From: a bacterium
GTDB lineage: Bacteria; AUK180
Length of the DNA stretch: 31,942 nt
Assembly: GCA_021162505.1 (NCBI GenBank)
Contig: JAGGYO010000095.1
Span: forward strand, 1 to 31,942
Reading direction: 5' to 3'
Both the position numbers and the translations under genes were made by a program. How positions within the stretch are numbered: the first letter of the stretch is position 1; each line of letters begins with the position of its first letter. Below the pieces are notes generated by a model. The model ran no database searches, had not been told where the DNA came from, and was given only the letters and a program-made list of their open reading frames with translations. Shown piece after piece: positions 16,880 to 24,489 of this stretch.

Positions 16880-17594
16880 GTTATTCATTATTCTCTTTAT
16901 TGTTTTTGGGATCTTCTCATTTCTCTATGCAGAGAATTATCCTAACCATACGGATGATTATATCAATGATTTTGCAAAGGTTCTAAATCAAACGGATTAC
17001 GATGCTGTTCACAAGATGCTTTCTGACCTTGAATATTCAACAGGGATAGAACTGGTTGTTGTAACGATCAATTCTATTTATGATTATGATACAAATGACC
17101 TAAATATAGAGAGTTTTGCTAAAAACCTTTTTAATCACTGGGGGGTGGGTCATAAAAAGGAAAATAACGGTGTAATGCTCTTGGTAGCCATTGAGAACAG
17201 GAAGATGCGTATCCAGCTTGGCGGCGGTTATCCTAAGATGTATGATAAGATAATGCAAGGCGTAATTGATAATAATATTATTCCTTATTTCAAGAACAAT
17301 GAGTATTCGAGAGGAATCTCCGAGGGCTGCCGTGGAATAATTGAAAAGATTACCAAAAAAGTTTCATGGTTTGCGTTCTATAAATGGCATATAATATTAG
17401 GAATATTGTTTTTGGTGTTTTTATTTGCCGGAATAAATTTTTTAAAGCAAGGCAAAAAAGGCTGGGGTTGGGTTTTACTTTCCATTGCCGGGATCATATT
17501 GATCATCTTAATAAAAATGTTACTGAGCGGGAAAAGTAAAAGTGGTTTTGGTGGTGGAAGTTCCTTCGGCGGGGGTGCTACAGGAAGTTGGTGA
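16869..17594 (+). CDS. TPM-domain membrane protein with Gly-rich tail (YgcG-like)
   Basis: 241 residues from ATG 16869 (GGAGAA seven bases upstream; the upstream in-frame ATGs lie inside the previous gene and lack ribosome sites). Signal peptide (about 1-20, FLYAEN), periplasmic TPM domain (about 24-150: INDFAKVLNQTD, TGIELVVVTINS, NGVMLLVAIENRKMRIQLGGGYP), two TM helices (about 170-190 and 200-220), then a Gly/Ser-rich end FGGGSSFGGGATGSW. This is the classic YgcG layout. Family members are often found beside LemA, which is absent here. Confidence 0.88.
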   Translation: MKNKLFIILFIVFGIFSFLYAENYPNHTDDYINDFAKVLNQTDYDAVHKMLSDLEYSTGIELVVVTINSIYDYDTNDLNIESFAKNLFNHWGVGHKKENNGVMLLVAIENRKMRIQLGGGYPKMYDKIMQGVIDNNIIPYFKNNEYSRGISEGCRGIIEKITKKVSWFAFYKWHIILGILFLVFLFAGINFLKQGKKGWGWVLLSIAGIILIILIKMLLSGKSKSGFGGGSSFGGGATGSW

Positions 17595-17601
17595 TACATA
17601 T

Positions 17602-17621
17602 GGTCAAGAAGGCAATTGACC
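17602..17621 (+). terminator. Possible hairpin between the TPM gene and a small gene
   Basis: GGTCAA (17602-17607) and TTGACC (17616-17621) form a 6-bp stem with an 8-nt loop, followed by only four T. It lies 7 bases past the stop of the TPM gene. It is a weak terminator or attenuator at best. Confidence 0.35.
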
Positions 17622-17657
17622 TTTTGACAATATAAGAATAGGATTATGGGAGATTTT

Positions 17658-17885
17658 ATGGACATTAAAAAAATAAAACAACTGGCATCGGAGATGCTTT
17701 ATGAAAATGAAACATTTATGGACGAATTGCGAGAAAAATACGGTGAAGAAGGAATGAATATCATGCAAAATTTGGAAAAGTCAATATTAAAAAAAGTAGA
17801 AAAAATTGATACTTCACTTGGTGATGATAGGATCAGAGATGAAATCTATAAAATATTAGTTGTTTTGAAAAAGAAATTATTATAA
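17658..17885 (+). CDS. Small helical protein of unknown function
   Basis: 75 residues from ATG 17658, which sits five bases after GGGAG; the in-frame ATG at 17646 contains that ribosome site and is less likely. The protein is almost entirely charged helix, with no Cys, no signal peptide and no motif I know. It follows the TPM pair by about 60 bp, with a small hairpin between, and ends about 10 bp from the stop of a convergent gene. Confidence 0.55.
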   Translation: MDIKKIKQLASEMLYENETFMDELREKYGEEGMNIMQNLEKSILKKVEKIDTSLGDDRIRDEIYKILVVLKKKLL

Positions 17886-17895
17886 GAATTGCAGG

Positions 17896-18363
17896 TTATT
17901 TTTTCTTTTTATTGTTTTTAATTGTAATCAATATTTCCAGATCTGCTTGATCCTGTTTTCTATTTGTTGCTTGTTTGTTTTTTATTAGTTCATTGAGCCC
18001 GATAAAAAATACTTTTATATGTCCGTATTTCCCAATGATCTTGTTTTTCCAAATTTCATTGAAATCACAACCATCTATTGATGTCAAGATATCTATTCTT
18101 ATAGGCTCAAATCCCAGTTGTATTATTTGTCCTTTTTTTGAAAAATCATCTACATTGATATTCAAATCTGTAAATCCAAATTCCTTTAATGCTTTGATTA
18201 TTTTTTTTGCATTTTCAACAATCGGATTAATTAAAATATCCATATCTTTTGTAAATCTGGGGATAGAATATTCTGCCATGGCAAAAGCGCCGACAATGCA
18301 ATATTCAACTTTATTTTTGTTTAATAACTTTAATAGATCTTCGTAGTCCTTTTCTAATCTCAT
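17896..18363 (-). CDS. Nucleotidyltransferase-fold protein (DUF6036 / AbiEii-like)
   Basis: 155 residues. The Pol-beta-type nucleotidyltransferase pattern is present: VEYCIVGAFAMAEY (19-32), then RFTKDMDILI (36-45) with the paired Asp residues for metal, and a third acidic position in RIDILTS (about 88-94). Such small proteins occur in toxin-antitoxin-like or house-cleaning pairs. The N-terminus overlaps by 53 bases with the small gene upstream on the same strand, a frequent pairing, so the two are made together. Whether it modifies RNA, protein or nucleotides cannot be read from the sequence. Lys-rich tail. Confidence 0.78.
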   Translation of the reverse strand: MRLEKDYEDLLKLLNKNKVEYCIVGAFAMAEYSIPRFTKDMDILINPIVENAKKIIKALKEFGFTDLNINVDDFSKKGQIIQLGFEPIRIDILTSIDGCDFNEIWKNKIIGKYGHIKVFFIGLNELIKNKQATNRKQDQADLEILITIKNNKKKK

Positions 18364-18514
18364 TTTTGTTTAATCCCTTAGTTTTTATATATTCATCTCT
18401 GAGAAATTGCATTATATCCAATCTTTCTTCAGGCGTCATATTAAGATAGTATTCAAAATCAAATTCTTCTGCTTCCTCAAATGATCTTGCAACATTTACC
18501 CAAACCTTTTTCAT
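18311..18514 (-). CDS. Small partner of the nucleotidyltransferase (antitoxin-like)
   Basis: 67 residues. It begins MKKVWVNVARSFEEAEEFD and continues with YYLNMTPEERLDIMQFLRDEY, a conserved short protein I recognise as the usual neighbour of this nucleotidyltransferase family. It looks helical, has no catalytic motif and ends in a basic segment (RKGLRRSIKVIKQK). It overlaps the downstream gene by 53 bases. A -10 box lies five bases before the ATG, so the transcript is probably leaderless. An antitoxin or adaptor role is inferred from the pairing only. Confidence 0.75.
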   Translation of the reverse strand: MKKVWVNVARSFEEAEEFDFEYYLNMTPEERLDIMQFLRDEYIKTKGLNKNEIRKGLRRSIKVIKQK

Positions 18515-18519
18515 ACCAT

Positions 18520-18548
18520 ATTATAATGGAATAAACAATAATAATCAA
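18520..18548 (-). promoter_or_regulatory. Promoter of the nucleotidyltransferase pair (leaderless geometry)
   Basis: On the minus strand: -35 TTGATT (18548-18543), 17-bp spacer, -10 TATAAT (18525-18520). Five bases separate it from the ATG at 18514, the same distance as for the NlpC/P60 gene, so the mRNA should start at the codon itself. Confidence 0.65.
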
Positions 18549-18622
18549 GTAATTTTCAGGCTAAAACATTTTTCTAATGCGAAAATAGAAATTAATGATT
18601 GAAAATTAAATTTAACTTGTTC

Positions 18623-19702
18623 TTATTGAGCCCAATTATTATAAACATAAACACATTGTCCGCGAATGGAATTTGCAACAAAGCTCTTATGAATAATCAA
18701 GAGGTTCTCATCATTACTTGAATCCGCTGACGCCGTCCAGTTAAATGAACCGATAATTCCAATGGGATCGCTTGTTGTATAGGCATCAATTGCCATGATC
18801 TTTTCATGTAAAAATCCTGAATATGTATCTTTTTTAACGGCAATACCTGCATTATGCATTGGCAAATATTCTGAATAGCGACTGCCTGCCTGCCAATTGT
18901 CAAAGGTCCCTTTTACCGATACTCCGCTATTGTATCTATTGATCATTGCAGCAGAAATATTATCTGCTGTAAAAGTGAAAATATCAAACCAAATATTGGA
19001 GTTTGCGGAATTAATTGCATTTTCCATGGCTGTTAAGGCACCCACTTTGGGTGAAAAATATACTTGTACCAATGAACCATCCACATAACATGAACCCGAA
19101 ATATGTGTTTTACTCCCATGAAATTTTTTATAAACGAACATTTGATTAAATTCTTGTAAATAATATGACGCTAACGGGGATGAAGCTATTTCAATGATCA
19201 TATTTTTGTCTTTTGTGGTTTGACTATCCGTATAGTTATAGCTCCCTGTCAATACCTTTTGACCGTCAACAACGATGAATTTATCATGCATTAAAGCAGT
19301 TCCAATGTCCGGAACTACTGTGATACCCGCATTTTCAAGTTGATCATAAAACGGTTTATATGTGGATTTATTATAATAATCGGCTTCTGTTACCATTCTA
19401 ACAGGGACGCCTGACTGTTTTTTGGCAACCAAAGCACTGACAATAACCTGTCTATTAATATTGTAAATTGCTATATCTACTGAACTTGTTGCACTATTTA
19501 TAAATTTAACTACTTCATTATCAATTCCTTTCGTATTTGGGGGTTGATTATAAAAGGTTGAAAAAGATCCGGATGTCCCTTGAACTGTAAAAACCGCATC
19601 GTTTGATGGAATTGTTTGAAAATCTGAAGTTTTCGCACAACCTGCAAATAAGAGAACTAATACTAACCCAAAGAGAAAAAATACAGAAAGCCTTCTTCGC
19701 AT
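18623..19702 (-). CDS. Phospholipase D-like lipoprotein (two HKD motifs)
   Basis: 359 residues from ATG 19702, preceded by GGAGG; upstream in-frame starts lack a ribosome site. Signal peptide with lipobox (LLFAGC, Cys22). Two PLD domains: HKD1 MHDKFIVVD (138-146: His139, Lys141, Asp146) followed by GSYNYTDSQ; HKD2 LHEKIMAID (298-306: His299, Lys301, Asp306) followed by GSFNWTASA. Both catalytic motifs are intact, as in periplasmic or secreted PLD nucleases and phospholipases. Exposed at the membrane on the outer side, it could cut lipid or DNA. Monocistronic, with its own promoter. Confidence 0.9.
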   Translation of the reverse strand: MRRRLSVFFLFGLVLVLLFAGCAKTSDFQTIPSNDAVFTVQGTSGSFSTFYNQPPNTKGIDNEVVKFINSATSSVDIAIYNINRQVIVSALVAKKQSGVPVRMVTEADYYNKSTYKPFYDQLENAGITVVPDIGTALMHDKFIVVDGQKVLTGSYNYTDSQTTKDKNMIIEIASSPLASYYLQEFNQMFVYKKFHGSKTHISGSCYVDGSLVQVYFSPKVGALTAMENAINSANSNIWFDIFTFTADNISAAMINRYNSGVSVKGTFDNWQAGSRYSEYLPMHNAGIAVKKDTYSGFLHEKIMAIDAYTTSDPIGIIGSFNWTASADSSNDENLLIIHKSFVANSIRGQCVYVYNNWAQ

Positions 19703-19749
19703 CTCTACCTCCGCGCGGATCTGAACCCACATTTTTAGTTTATGTGTAC

Positions 19750-19777
19750 AGTATAGCACTTTTTCAAAAAAAATCAA
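19750..19777 (-). promoter_or_regulatory. Promoter of the PLD-like lipoprotein gene
   Basis: On the minus strand: -35 TTGATT (19777-19772), 16-bp spacer, -10 TATACT (19755-19750). The leader is about 40 bases and contains GGAGG. Confidence 0.6.
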
Positions 19778-19811
19778 GAAAAAAAGTTGATTTGAAAAAT
19801 TACTCTAACCT

Positions 19812-21182
19812 TTAAATGTTCTTAAGCTTTTCCTTCCTTTCTTCTATCAATGTCAAATAAATCGCAAAATCTGTATTTTTTATCATTTCTAATGCGAAAT
19901 CCAGTGCATTAATTAATATATTTATCTTGAATTTTTCATTGATCATTTGGGAAAATTCAAAAAGGGTATTGAGATATTCGTAGACATCATTATCTTTTTT
20001 GGAAAGCGACAATGACTTTTGAAAGATTTTAAATGCTCTTTTTTTATTTAACACCCAGTAATAGCGTGACAATATTCCATATAATCCTTTTAATTCTTCA
20101 TATTGCTTTGTTTTATTAATAATTTGAAAGCTCTTGAGAATAAAAGAGTAGCTTTTTTGTTTGTCCCCCGAACCCAAATAACATTCCGCTTTATTAGTAT
20201 AACACTGTATGAGTAAAATATCATTTTTATTTTTCTTTAGTATAGCTTCTGCTTTTTTTAAATGATCAGATGCTTCCTTGAATTTGCATAATTTTATATA
20301 AATATATCCAAAATTTATTTCTGCCATTGCTGTTCCTCTTGAATATCCTGTTGTTCTATTGGATTCAAGGGCTTTTTTTAACAATGTTAAAGCCTTTTTA
20401 AAATTCCCTAATTTAATGAGAATCAGGCTAATGTTGTTGAAAACAACACCTAAACCTATTTGAAAATTTATTTCTTTGAAAAGATATGAAGCAGTTCTAT
20501 TGTAAGACATGGCTTTTAATAATCCATTATATTTAATAAAATGCCCCCCTAAATTCAAGGCACTTATAGCAATACCCCTTTTATATTCTATTTTTCTTGC
20601 AATATTATAAGCTTTTAAAAGAAATTCATATTCCTTTTGTTTTTTTTCAACATTGGAATAGATCATGGACATATTGTTATAAAGTTTATAACGATCCATA
20701 TGGTCAAGAGAATTTATATCTTTGATAGAATTATAAACATCGACAGCTTTTTCCCATTGTCCTAAATTCCAGAATATAGATATTCTTTGTAATTGAATTT
20801 TAAAAAATAATTTTTCATTGCTCTTATTTTCTTTAATAACATTCTCTGCCTTATAAAGATAAGAAAGCACCTTTTTATATTCACCTTTTTTTAAAAAGAT
20901 ATTATTTATTGCAAAAATTACAGTTATTTTCTTTTCTATATCTTTTTTTGAAATTTCTTTTAATAAACGCTCCAATTGTTCGATAGCATTTTTAATAAGA
21001 TTTGCCATATCAAGCAAAGAAATATAAGCTACCTTTGCATCGAAATAAAATGTACTATTCCTTTCTTTAAGGACATTTTCAAAACCACTTTTTGCATCTT
21101 TGAAATTTCCAATATTTTTATATATTATGGAGCGTTCATAGATTGCTTTTAAATAATGATCTTTAAAATTATATTTATCCAC
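19812..21182 (-). CDS. TPR-repeat protein
   Basis: 456 residues made of about ten tetratricopeptide-type helix pairs (for example YERSIIYKNIGNFKDAKSGF near 14-33 and ISLILIKLGNFKKALTLLKKAL in the middle). No signal peptide, no membrane helix and no DNA-binding or enzymatic domain, so it is probably a cytoplasmic scaffold. Its layout resembles the regulatory TPR part of guanylate-cyclase/LuxR-type or kinase proteins, but here it stands alone. GTG start with AGGA eight bases before. It is divergent from rex, sharing a 180-bp control region. Confidence 0.8.
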   Translation of the reverse strand: MDKYNFKDHYLKAIYERSIIYKNIGNFKDAKSGFENVLKERNSTFYFDAKVAYISLLDMANLIKNAIEQLERLLKEISKKDIEKKITVIFAINNIFLKKGEYKKVLSYLYKAENVIKENKSNEKLFFKIQLQRISIFWNLGQWEKAVDVYNSIKDINSLDHMDRYKLYNNMSMIYSNVEKKQKEYEFLLKAYNIARKIEYKRGIAISALNLGGHFIKYNGLLKAMSYNRTASYLFKEINFQIGLGVVFNNISLILIKLGNFKKALTLLKKALESNRTTGYSRGTAMAEINFGYIYIKLCKFKEASDHLKKAEAILKKNKNDILLIQCYTNKAECYLGSGDKQKSYSFILKSFQIINKTKQYEELKGLYGILSRYYWVLNKKRAFKIFQKSLSLSKKDNDVYEYLNTLFEFSQMINEKFKINILINALDFALEMIKNTDFAIYLTLIEERKEKLKNI

Positions 21183-21215
21183 AAATTATATCCTGTAAAA
21201 TACTACCATTATTTT

Positions 21216-21244
21216 ATTATACCACTTGACCCGCAGCTTATCAA
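21216..21244 (-). promoter_or_regulatory. Promoter of the TPR gene
   Basis: On the minus strand: -35 TTGATA (21244-21239), 17-bp spacer, -10 TATAAT (21221-21216). It is arranged back to back with the rex promoter, with -35 boxes about 20 bp apart. Confidence 0.65.
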
Positions 21245-21264
21245 AATAATATTTGTTTTTTCCC

Positions 21265-21293
21265 TTGACATCATATAAATTATTTTATATAAT
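21265..21293 (+). promoter_or_regulatory. Perfect consensus promoter of the rex-mbx operon
   Basis: -35 TTGACA (21265-21270), 17-bp spacer, -10 TATAAT (21288-21293), an exact sigma70 consensus. The predicted start is about 21300, inside the palindrome described next. A promoter this strong in front of a large energy operon implies tight repression. Confidence 0.85.
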
Positions 21294-21294
21294 C

Positions 21295-21318
21295 AAGTGA
21301 AAGTTATAACTTTCACTT
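21295..21318 (+). promoter_or_regulatory. 24-bp perfect palindrome on the rex-mbx start site, probable operator
   Basis: AAGTGAAAGTTA (21295-21306) is followed directly by its exact reverse complement (21307-21318). It covers the expected transcription start, where a bound repressor would block initiation. Rex is the obvious candidate, although the half-sites are spaced differently from the usual TTGTGA-N6-TCACAA Rex box. Confidence 0.65.
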
Positions 21319-21365
21319 ACTATTTGTGTTTTACTCTTTTTGCTTTAAAGAAATTTGGAGTTTGA

Positions 21366-22016
21366 ATGGAAAATATAACAAGTGGCGTTTCCGAAATTAT
21401 TGTCATTCGATTAACAACTTATTTAAGATGTTTGTATATCGCAAAAAGAAAAAGAAAAAATATCATTAAATCCGTAGAAATTGCCAAATTATGCGGGATC
21501 AAATCTTCCGTGGTTAGAAAAGATTTTACTCAATTCGGGGCATTCGGTATTAAGGGAAAGGGTTATGAAATTGAGAATCTTATTAAGAAAGTGAGGGAGA
21601 TACTCGGGTTGAATACTATGAAAAATGTTGCCTTAATTGGTGTGGGAAATTTGGGAACAGCCCTATTGAAATATCAGGGATTTTTTGATGCTAACTTCAA
21701 GTTTGTAGGAGCATTCGACCTTAATTATCAAAAAATAGGCAAGAGGGTAAATGGCATTAAAATATATGATATAAAGAACTTGAAAAAATTCATTGATAAA
21801 AATAGTGTTGAAATAATTATTCTTAGCGTACCCTCGGCAGCAGTGAGATCAATATTTAAAAATATTGATCTTAAAAAGGTAAAAGGTATTTTAAATTTTA
21901 CATCTGCCATTTTACCTTGTGAAGGGAAAAAAATATATATTAGAAATATTGATCTTTCAAGAGAGCTTGAATTGATCTCTTTCTGTATGAAAAAATGTTT
22001 AAAAAAGGAGGCTTAA
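21366..22016 (+). CDS. rex: Rex family redox-sensing transcriptional repressor
   Basis: 216 residues, normal for Rex. N-terminal winged-helix DNA-binding domain (about 10-78) with the family recognition pattern VRKDFTQFGAFGIKGKGYE (50-68), then a Rossmann fold with GVGNLGTAL (92-100; Gly92, Gly94, Gly97) and FDLN (117-120) that binds NAD(H), and the late Rex motif ILNFTSAIL. Rex leaves its operator when NADH is high. As first gene of the operon, with a palindrome on the promoter, it probably regulates itself and the mbx genes. The ATG follows a weak GGAG. Its TAA overlaps the next ATG (TAATG). Confidence 0.92.
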   Translation: MENITSGVSEIIVIRLTTYLRCLYIAKRKRKNIIKSVEIAKLCGIKSSVVRKDFTQFGAFGIKGKGYEIENLIKKVREILGLNTMKNVALIGVGNLGTALLKYQGFFDANFKFVGAFDLNYQKIGKRVNGIKIYDIKNLKKFIDKNSVEIIILSVPSAAVRSIFKNIDLKKVKGILNFTSAILPCEGKKIYIRNIDLSRELELISFCMKKCLKKEA

Positions 22017-22513
22017 TGAAGGTTTCTAAATTTTTGTTTTCATTTATTGTATTTTTTATTATCTGGATGGGCCTTACCATGCCTTTTAATATTCAAGAAG
22101 TAATAATTGGTGCAATTGTGAGTATTTTTGTTTCACTCTTAGCGGTATCTCATATTTCAACGGGTTTAGATGCCCTTTATCCATGGCGGTTACTTATTTT
22201 ATTGGGCTATGTTCCCTATTTCATTTATAAAATGTTCGAGGCGAATATTCAATTGGCATTAATTGTTATTAATCCAAAACTTCCTATAAAACCCGCGATC
22301 TTAAAGGGGAAAACGACTTTAAAAAAGAACGCATCAAAAATATGGCTTGCTAATTCAATTACATTGACACCCGGCACACTTACTGTCGATGTAAAGGAAG
22401 GTGATTTTTATATTCACTGCGTCAAGCCGAAAGAAGAAACAAGCGAGTGGCTGGAAAAAGAGGTATTGCATCCCTTTGAAGGGTTCTTAAAAGGAGGAAT
22501 TGATGGTAAGTAA
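22016..22513 (+). CDS. mbxA: MBX complex subunit A (MrpE/MnhE-like)
   Basis: 165 residues from ATG 22016 (AAGGAGG upstream). Two or three N-terminal TM helices (about 5-25, 28-46, 58-80), then the cytoplasmic MnhE domain with INPKLP, NSITLTPGTLTVDV and EDGD-like strands. MrpE-like subunits form part of the Na+/H+ antiporter module that MBH/MBX complexes share with Mrp antiporters. It starts directly on the rex stop and overlaps the next gene by 11 bases. Confidence 0.9.
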   Translation: MKVSKFLFSFIVFFIIWMGLTMPFNIQEVIIGAIVSIFVSLLAVSHISTGLDALYPWRLLILLGYVPYFIYKMFEANIQLALIVINPKLPIKPAILKGKTTLKKNASKIWLANSITLTPGTLTVDVKEGDFYIHCVKPKEETSEWLEKEVLHPFEGFLKGGIDGK

Positions 22514-22766
22514 TACAATTTTGTGGATTTGGATACTAACACTTGCAATCGGAATTATCCTTATTTTTATTAGAATGATAATAGGTCCCGGGAAAGCCAA
22601 TAGAACCATGGCTCTCGATACATTAACTACCGTTACAACATCCCTTTTAATAATCGTTTCTATTAAGTTTAAAAACCCATTCTTTTTAGATATTGCCATT
22701 GTCTATGCCATTCTTGCTTTTGCATCGGTCATTATTATAGCTCGATATATTGAAAAAGGAGTATAG
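22503..22766 (+). CDS. mbxB: MBX complex subunit B (MrpF/MnhF-like)
   Basis: 87 residues with three TM helices. The MrpF signature IIGPGKANRTMALDTLTT lies at about 22-39, and IAIVYAILAFASVIIIARY at about 62-80. It belongs to the antiporter module beside subunits A and C. ATG 22503 lies six bases after AAGGAGG and overlaps mbxA by 11 bases. Confidence 0.9.
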   Translation: MVSNTILWIWILTLAIGIILIFIRMIIGPGKANRTMALDTLTTVTTSLLIIVSIKFKNPFFLDIAIVYAILAFASVIIIARYIEKGV

Positions 22767-22767
22767 T

Positions 22768-23100
22768 ATGATCTGGTCAATTATAGGAATTATTTTTATT
22801 TTTATTGGAGTATTATTTTCCTTTTTAAGCGGATTGGGAATTTTGAGAATGCCGGATATACTTAATAGGTTACAAGCAGGAACAAAAGCCTCTACTTTGG
22901 GTCTAATATCTGTTGCTATTGGCGGCATTTTCCTTTTCCCGCAAGCATGGTTCAAATTTGTTTTTATTGCAATTTTCGTTATTGCAACAAATCCCATATC
23001 ATCACACAACCTTGCAAGAGCAGCTTATTCAAGCAATAGCGAGAATAAAGAAAAATTAATCCTTGAAAAAGATATGTTAAAAAAAGGAGAAAAGAAATGA
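22768..23100 (+). CDS. mbxC: MBX complex subunit C (MrpG/MnhG-like)
   Basis: 110 residues, three TM helices, MrpG family: GVLFSFLSGLGILRMPDILNRLQAGTKAST split over about 13-42, then GLISVAIGG and ATNPISSHNLARAAY (77-91). Small membrane subunit of the ion-translocating module. Start ATG 22768 after AAAGGAG; the frame also runs upstream into mbxB but without a ribosome site. Overlaps the next gene by 4 bases. Confidence 0.9.
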   Translation: MIWSIIGIIFIFIGVLFSFLSGLGILRMPDILNRLQAGTKASTLGLISVAIGGIFLFPQAWFKFVFIAIFVIATNPISSHNLARAAYSSNSENKEKLILEKDMLKKGEKK

Positions 23101-23360
23101 ATCCTTGTGAATTTTGTATACCCTTCATTATACTCTTAACATGGATAGCAGCGGTTTATGTAATATTCGCAAAAAAAATTATGCACGCTGTAATTGTTAC
23201 GGGTTTTGTATCCCTAATTGCTTCGGTCCTATTTCTTTTAATGAAAGCACCGGATGTTGCGTTGACAGAAGCGTCTATCGGTGCAGGCTTAACTATTGCA
23301 ATTTTTGTATTTGCCATAAGAAAAATTGAACAAAAGGAGGGAAAAGATGGAAAGCGTTAG
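23097..23360 (+). CDS. mbxD: MBX complex subunit D (DUF4040, MbhD-like)
   Basis: 87 residues with three TM helices. The DUF4040/MbhD pattern MHAVIVTGFVSLIASVLFLLM and APDVALTEASIGAGLT (51-66) is clear; it corresponds to the C-terminal part of MrpA. The acidic residues Asp and Glu in this stretch are thought to lie on the ion path in related complexes. Ribosome site AAAGGAG. Its end overlaps mbxF by 14 bases. Confidence 0.9.
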   Translation: MNPCEFCIPFIILLTWIAAVYVIFAKKIMHAVIVTGFVSLIASVLFLLMKAPDVALTEASIGAGLTIAIFVFAIRKIEQKEGKDGKR

Positions 23361-24123
23361 ACCTTCACGAACGATCTTTGGAATACTCCTAATATTATTT
23401 CTTGGTTATGCTTTCTATCAAGGTATCATTGATAAGAATGGTAAGCCACTTATTGGGAAAACAAAAACAACTGATCGCGTTTCGTATAATATGATTGAAA
23501 AGAATGTTAACCGTTCAAGAAATGTATCCAATAAACTTTTTTCTGGCATTAAGGTTCCATATAAACCGGGAACTAAAAACTTAGAGGACGGCACAGCAAA
23601 TATCATTACTTCTATTGTAGTTAATTATCGAGGTTTCGATACATTAGGCGAGGTAATGGTACTCTTTACCTCTCTTACGGGATTTCTAATGCTCTTTCCT
23701 TCATTGAAGAGAAAGGAAAAACTTACAAAGCCGAGTTTTATTGTAAGGAACGGACTTATTCCTCTATACCTCATCACATTACTTGTAGGTATCTATATTG
23801 TTTTCCACGGGCATTTAACCCCGGGAGGCGGTTTTGCAGGGGGTGCGGTTATTGCAACGGGATTGCTCTTACTTCTCATTGCACAATTCAAGATCAATGA
23901 AAAACTTCTTTCTGTACTTGAAACCGTAGCAGGATTATCTTTTTTAACCATTGGTCTGCTTGGATTGTTCATAAAGGGATCCTTTTTGCAGAATTTTTTA
24001 AACCCCGGTCCGCTGGGGAATCTGTTCTCTTCGGGAATTGTAATTTATATTAATCTTGTCATTGGCTTAAAGGTCGCATCGGAATTGGGTTCGCTTGTGA
24101 ACCGATTTACAGAGGAGGAATAA
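23347..24123 (+). CDS. mbxF: MBX complex subunit F (MbhE-like segment fused to MrpB/MnhB domain)
   Basis: 258 residues from ATG 23347 (GGAGGG just upstream, inside mbxD); ATG at 23326 is less likely. One TM helix near the N-terminus (about 10-30) with a ~75-residue extracytoplasmic loop ending in YRGFDTLGEVMVLFTS (MbhE-like), then four TM helices of an MnhB domain carrying VFHGHLTPGGGFAGGA (about 147-162). It combines parts that are separate MbhE and MbhF proteins in membrane-bound hydrogenases. Confidence 0.88.
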   Translation: MESVRPSRTIFGILLILFLGYAFYQGIIDKNGKPLIGKTKTTDRVSYNMIEKNVNRSRNVSNKLFSGIKVPYKPGTKNLEDGTANIITSIVVNYRGFDTLGEVMVLFTSLTGFLMLFPSLKRKEKLTKPSFIVRNGLIPLYLITLLVGIYIVFHGHLTPGGGFAGGAVIATGLLLLLIAQFKINEKLLSVLETVAGLSFLTIGLLGLFIKGSFLQNFLNPGPLGNLFSSGIVIYINLVIGLKVASELGSLVNRFTEEE

Positions 24124-24489
24124 ATGTTCTGGTTATTTTTAATAGGCTCTATTGGGCTAGTGTTAATTGGCATATTTGGTTTGATAACAAGGAGCCATCT
24201 TATAAAATTATTATTATCATTAAATATCCTTGAAACGGGAATAAATTTAACCATGATAGTTTTAGGATATCAAAATGGTGGAAAGGTTCCAATTATTCAC
24301 AGTTTATTGGATCTTACCAAACCAATTAATTTCGTAGATCCACTTCCTCAGGCTCTTGTTTTGACCTCAATCGTTATCGGCTTGGGAACAACTGCATTAG
24401 CATTAATACTTATTGTCAATTACTATTACAAAACGGGAAAACTTTCACTTGAAAGAAGTGAAAATGAAAAGGAGAATATAGATGAATAG
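24124..24489 (+). CDS. mbxG: MBX complex subunit G (MrpC/NuoK-like)
   Basis: 121 residues, three TM helices, MrpC/NuoK family: GLITRSHLIKLLLSLNILETGINL (central Glu in helix two) and DPLPQALVLTSIVIGLGTTAL (77-97), the usual MrpC signature. Core ion-path subunit. Starts at the mbxF stop and overlaps mbxH by 8 bases. The last 20 codons contain an inverted repeat (24443-24463) using the same half-sites as the rex operator. Confidence 0.9.
   Translation: MFWLFLIGSIGLVLIGIFGLITRSHLIKLLLSLNILETGINLTMIVLGYQNGGKVPIIHSLLDLTKPINFVDPLPQALVLTSIVIGLGTTALALILIVNYYYKTGKLSLERSENEKENIDE

Noticed and set aside
21183..21365. Canonical Rex box TTGTGA-N6-TCACAA upstream of rex
   Set aside because: No such sequence is present in the control region; only the longer palindrome is found, so I list it as a probable operator without claiming a standard Rex site.
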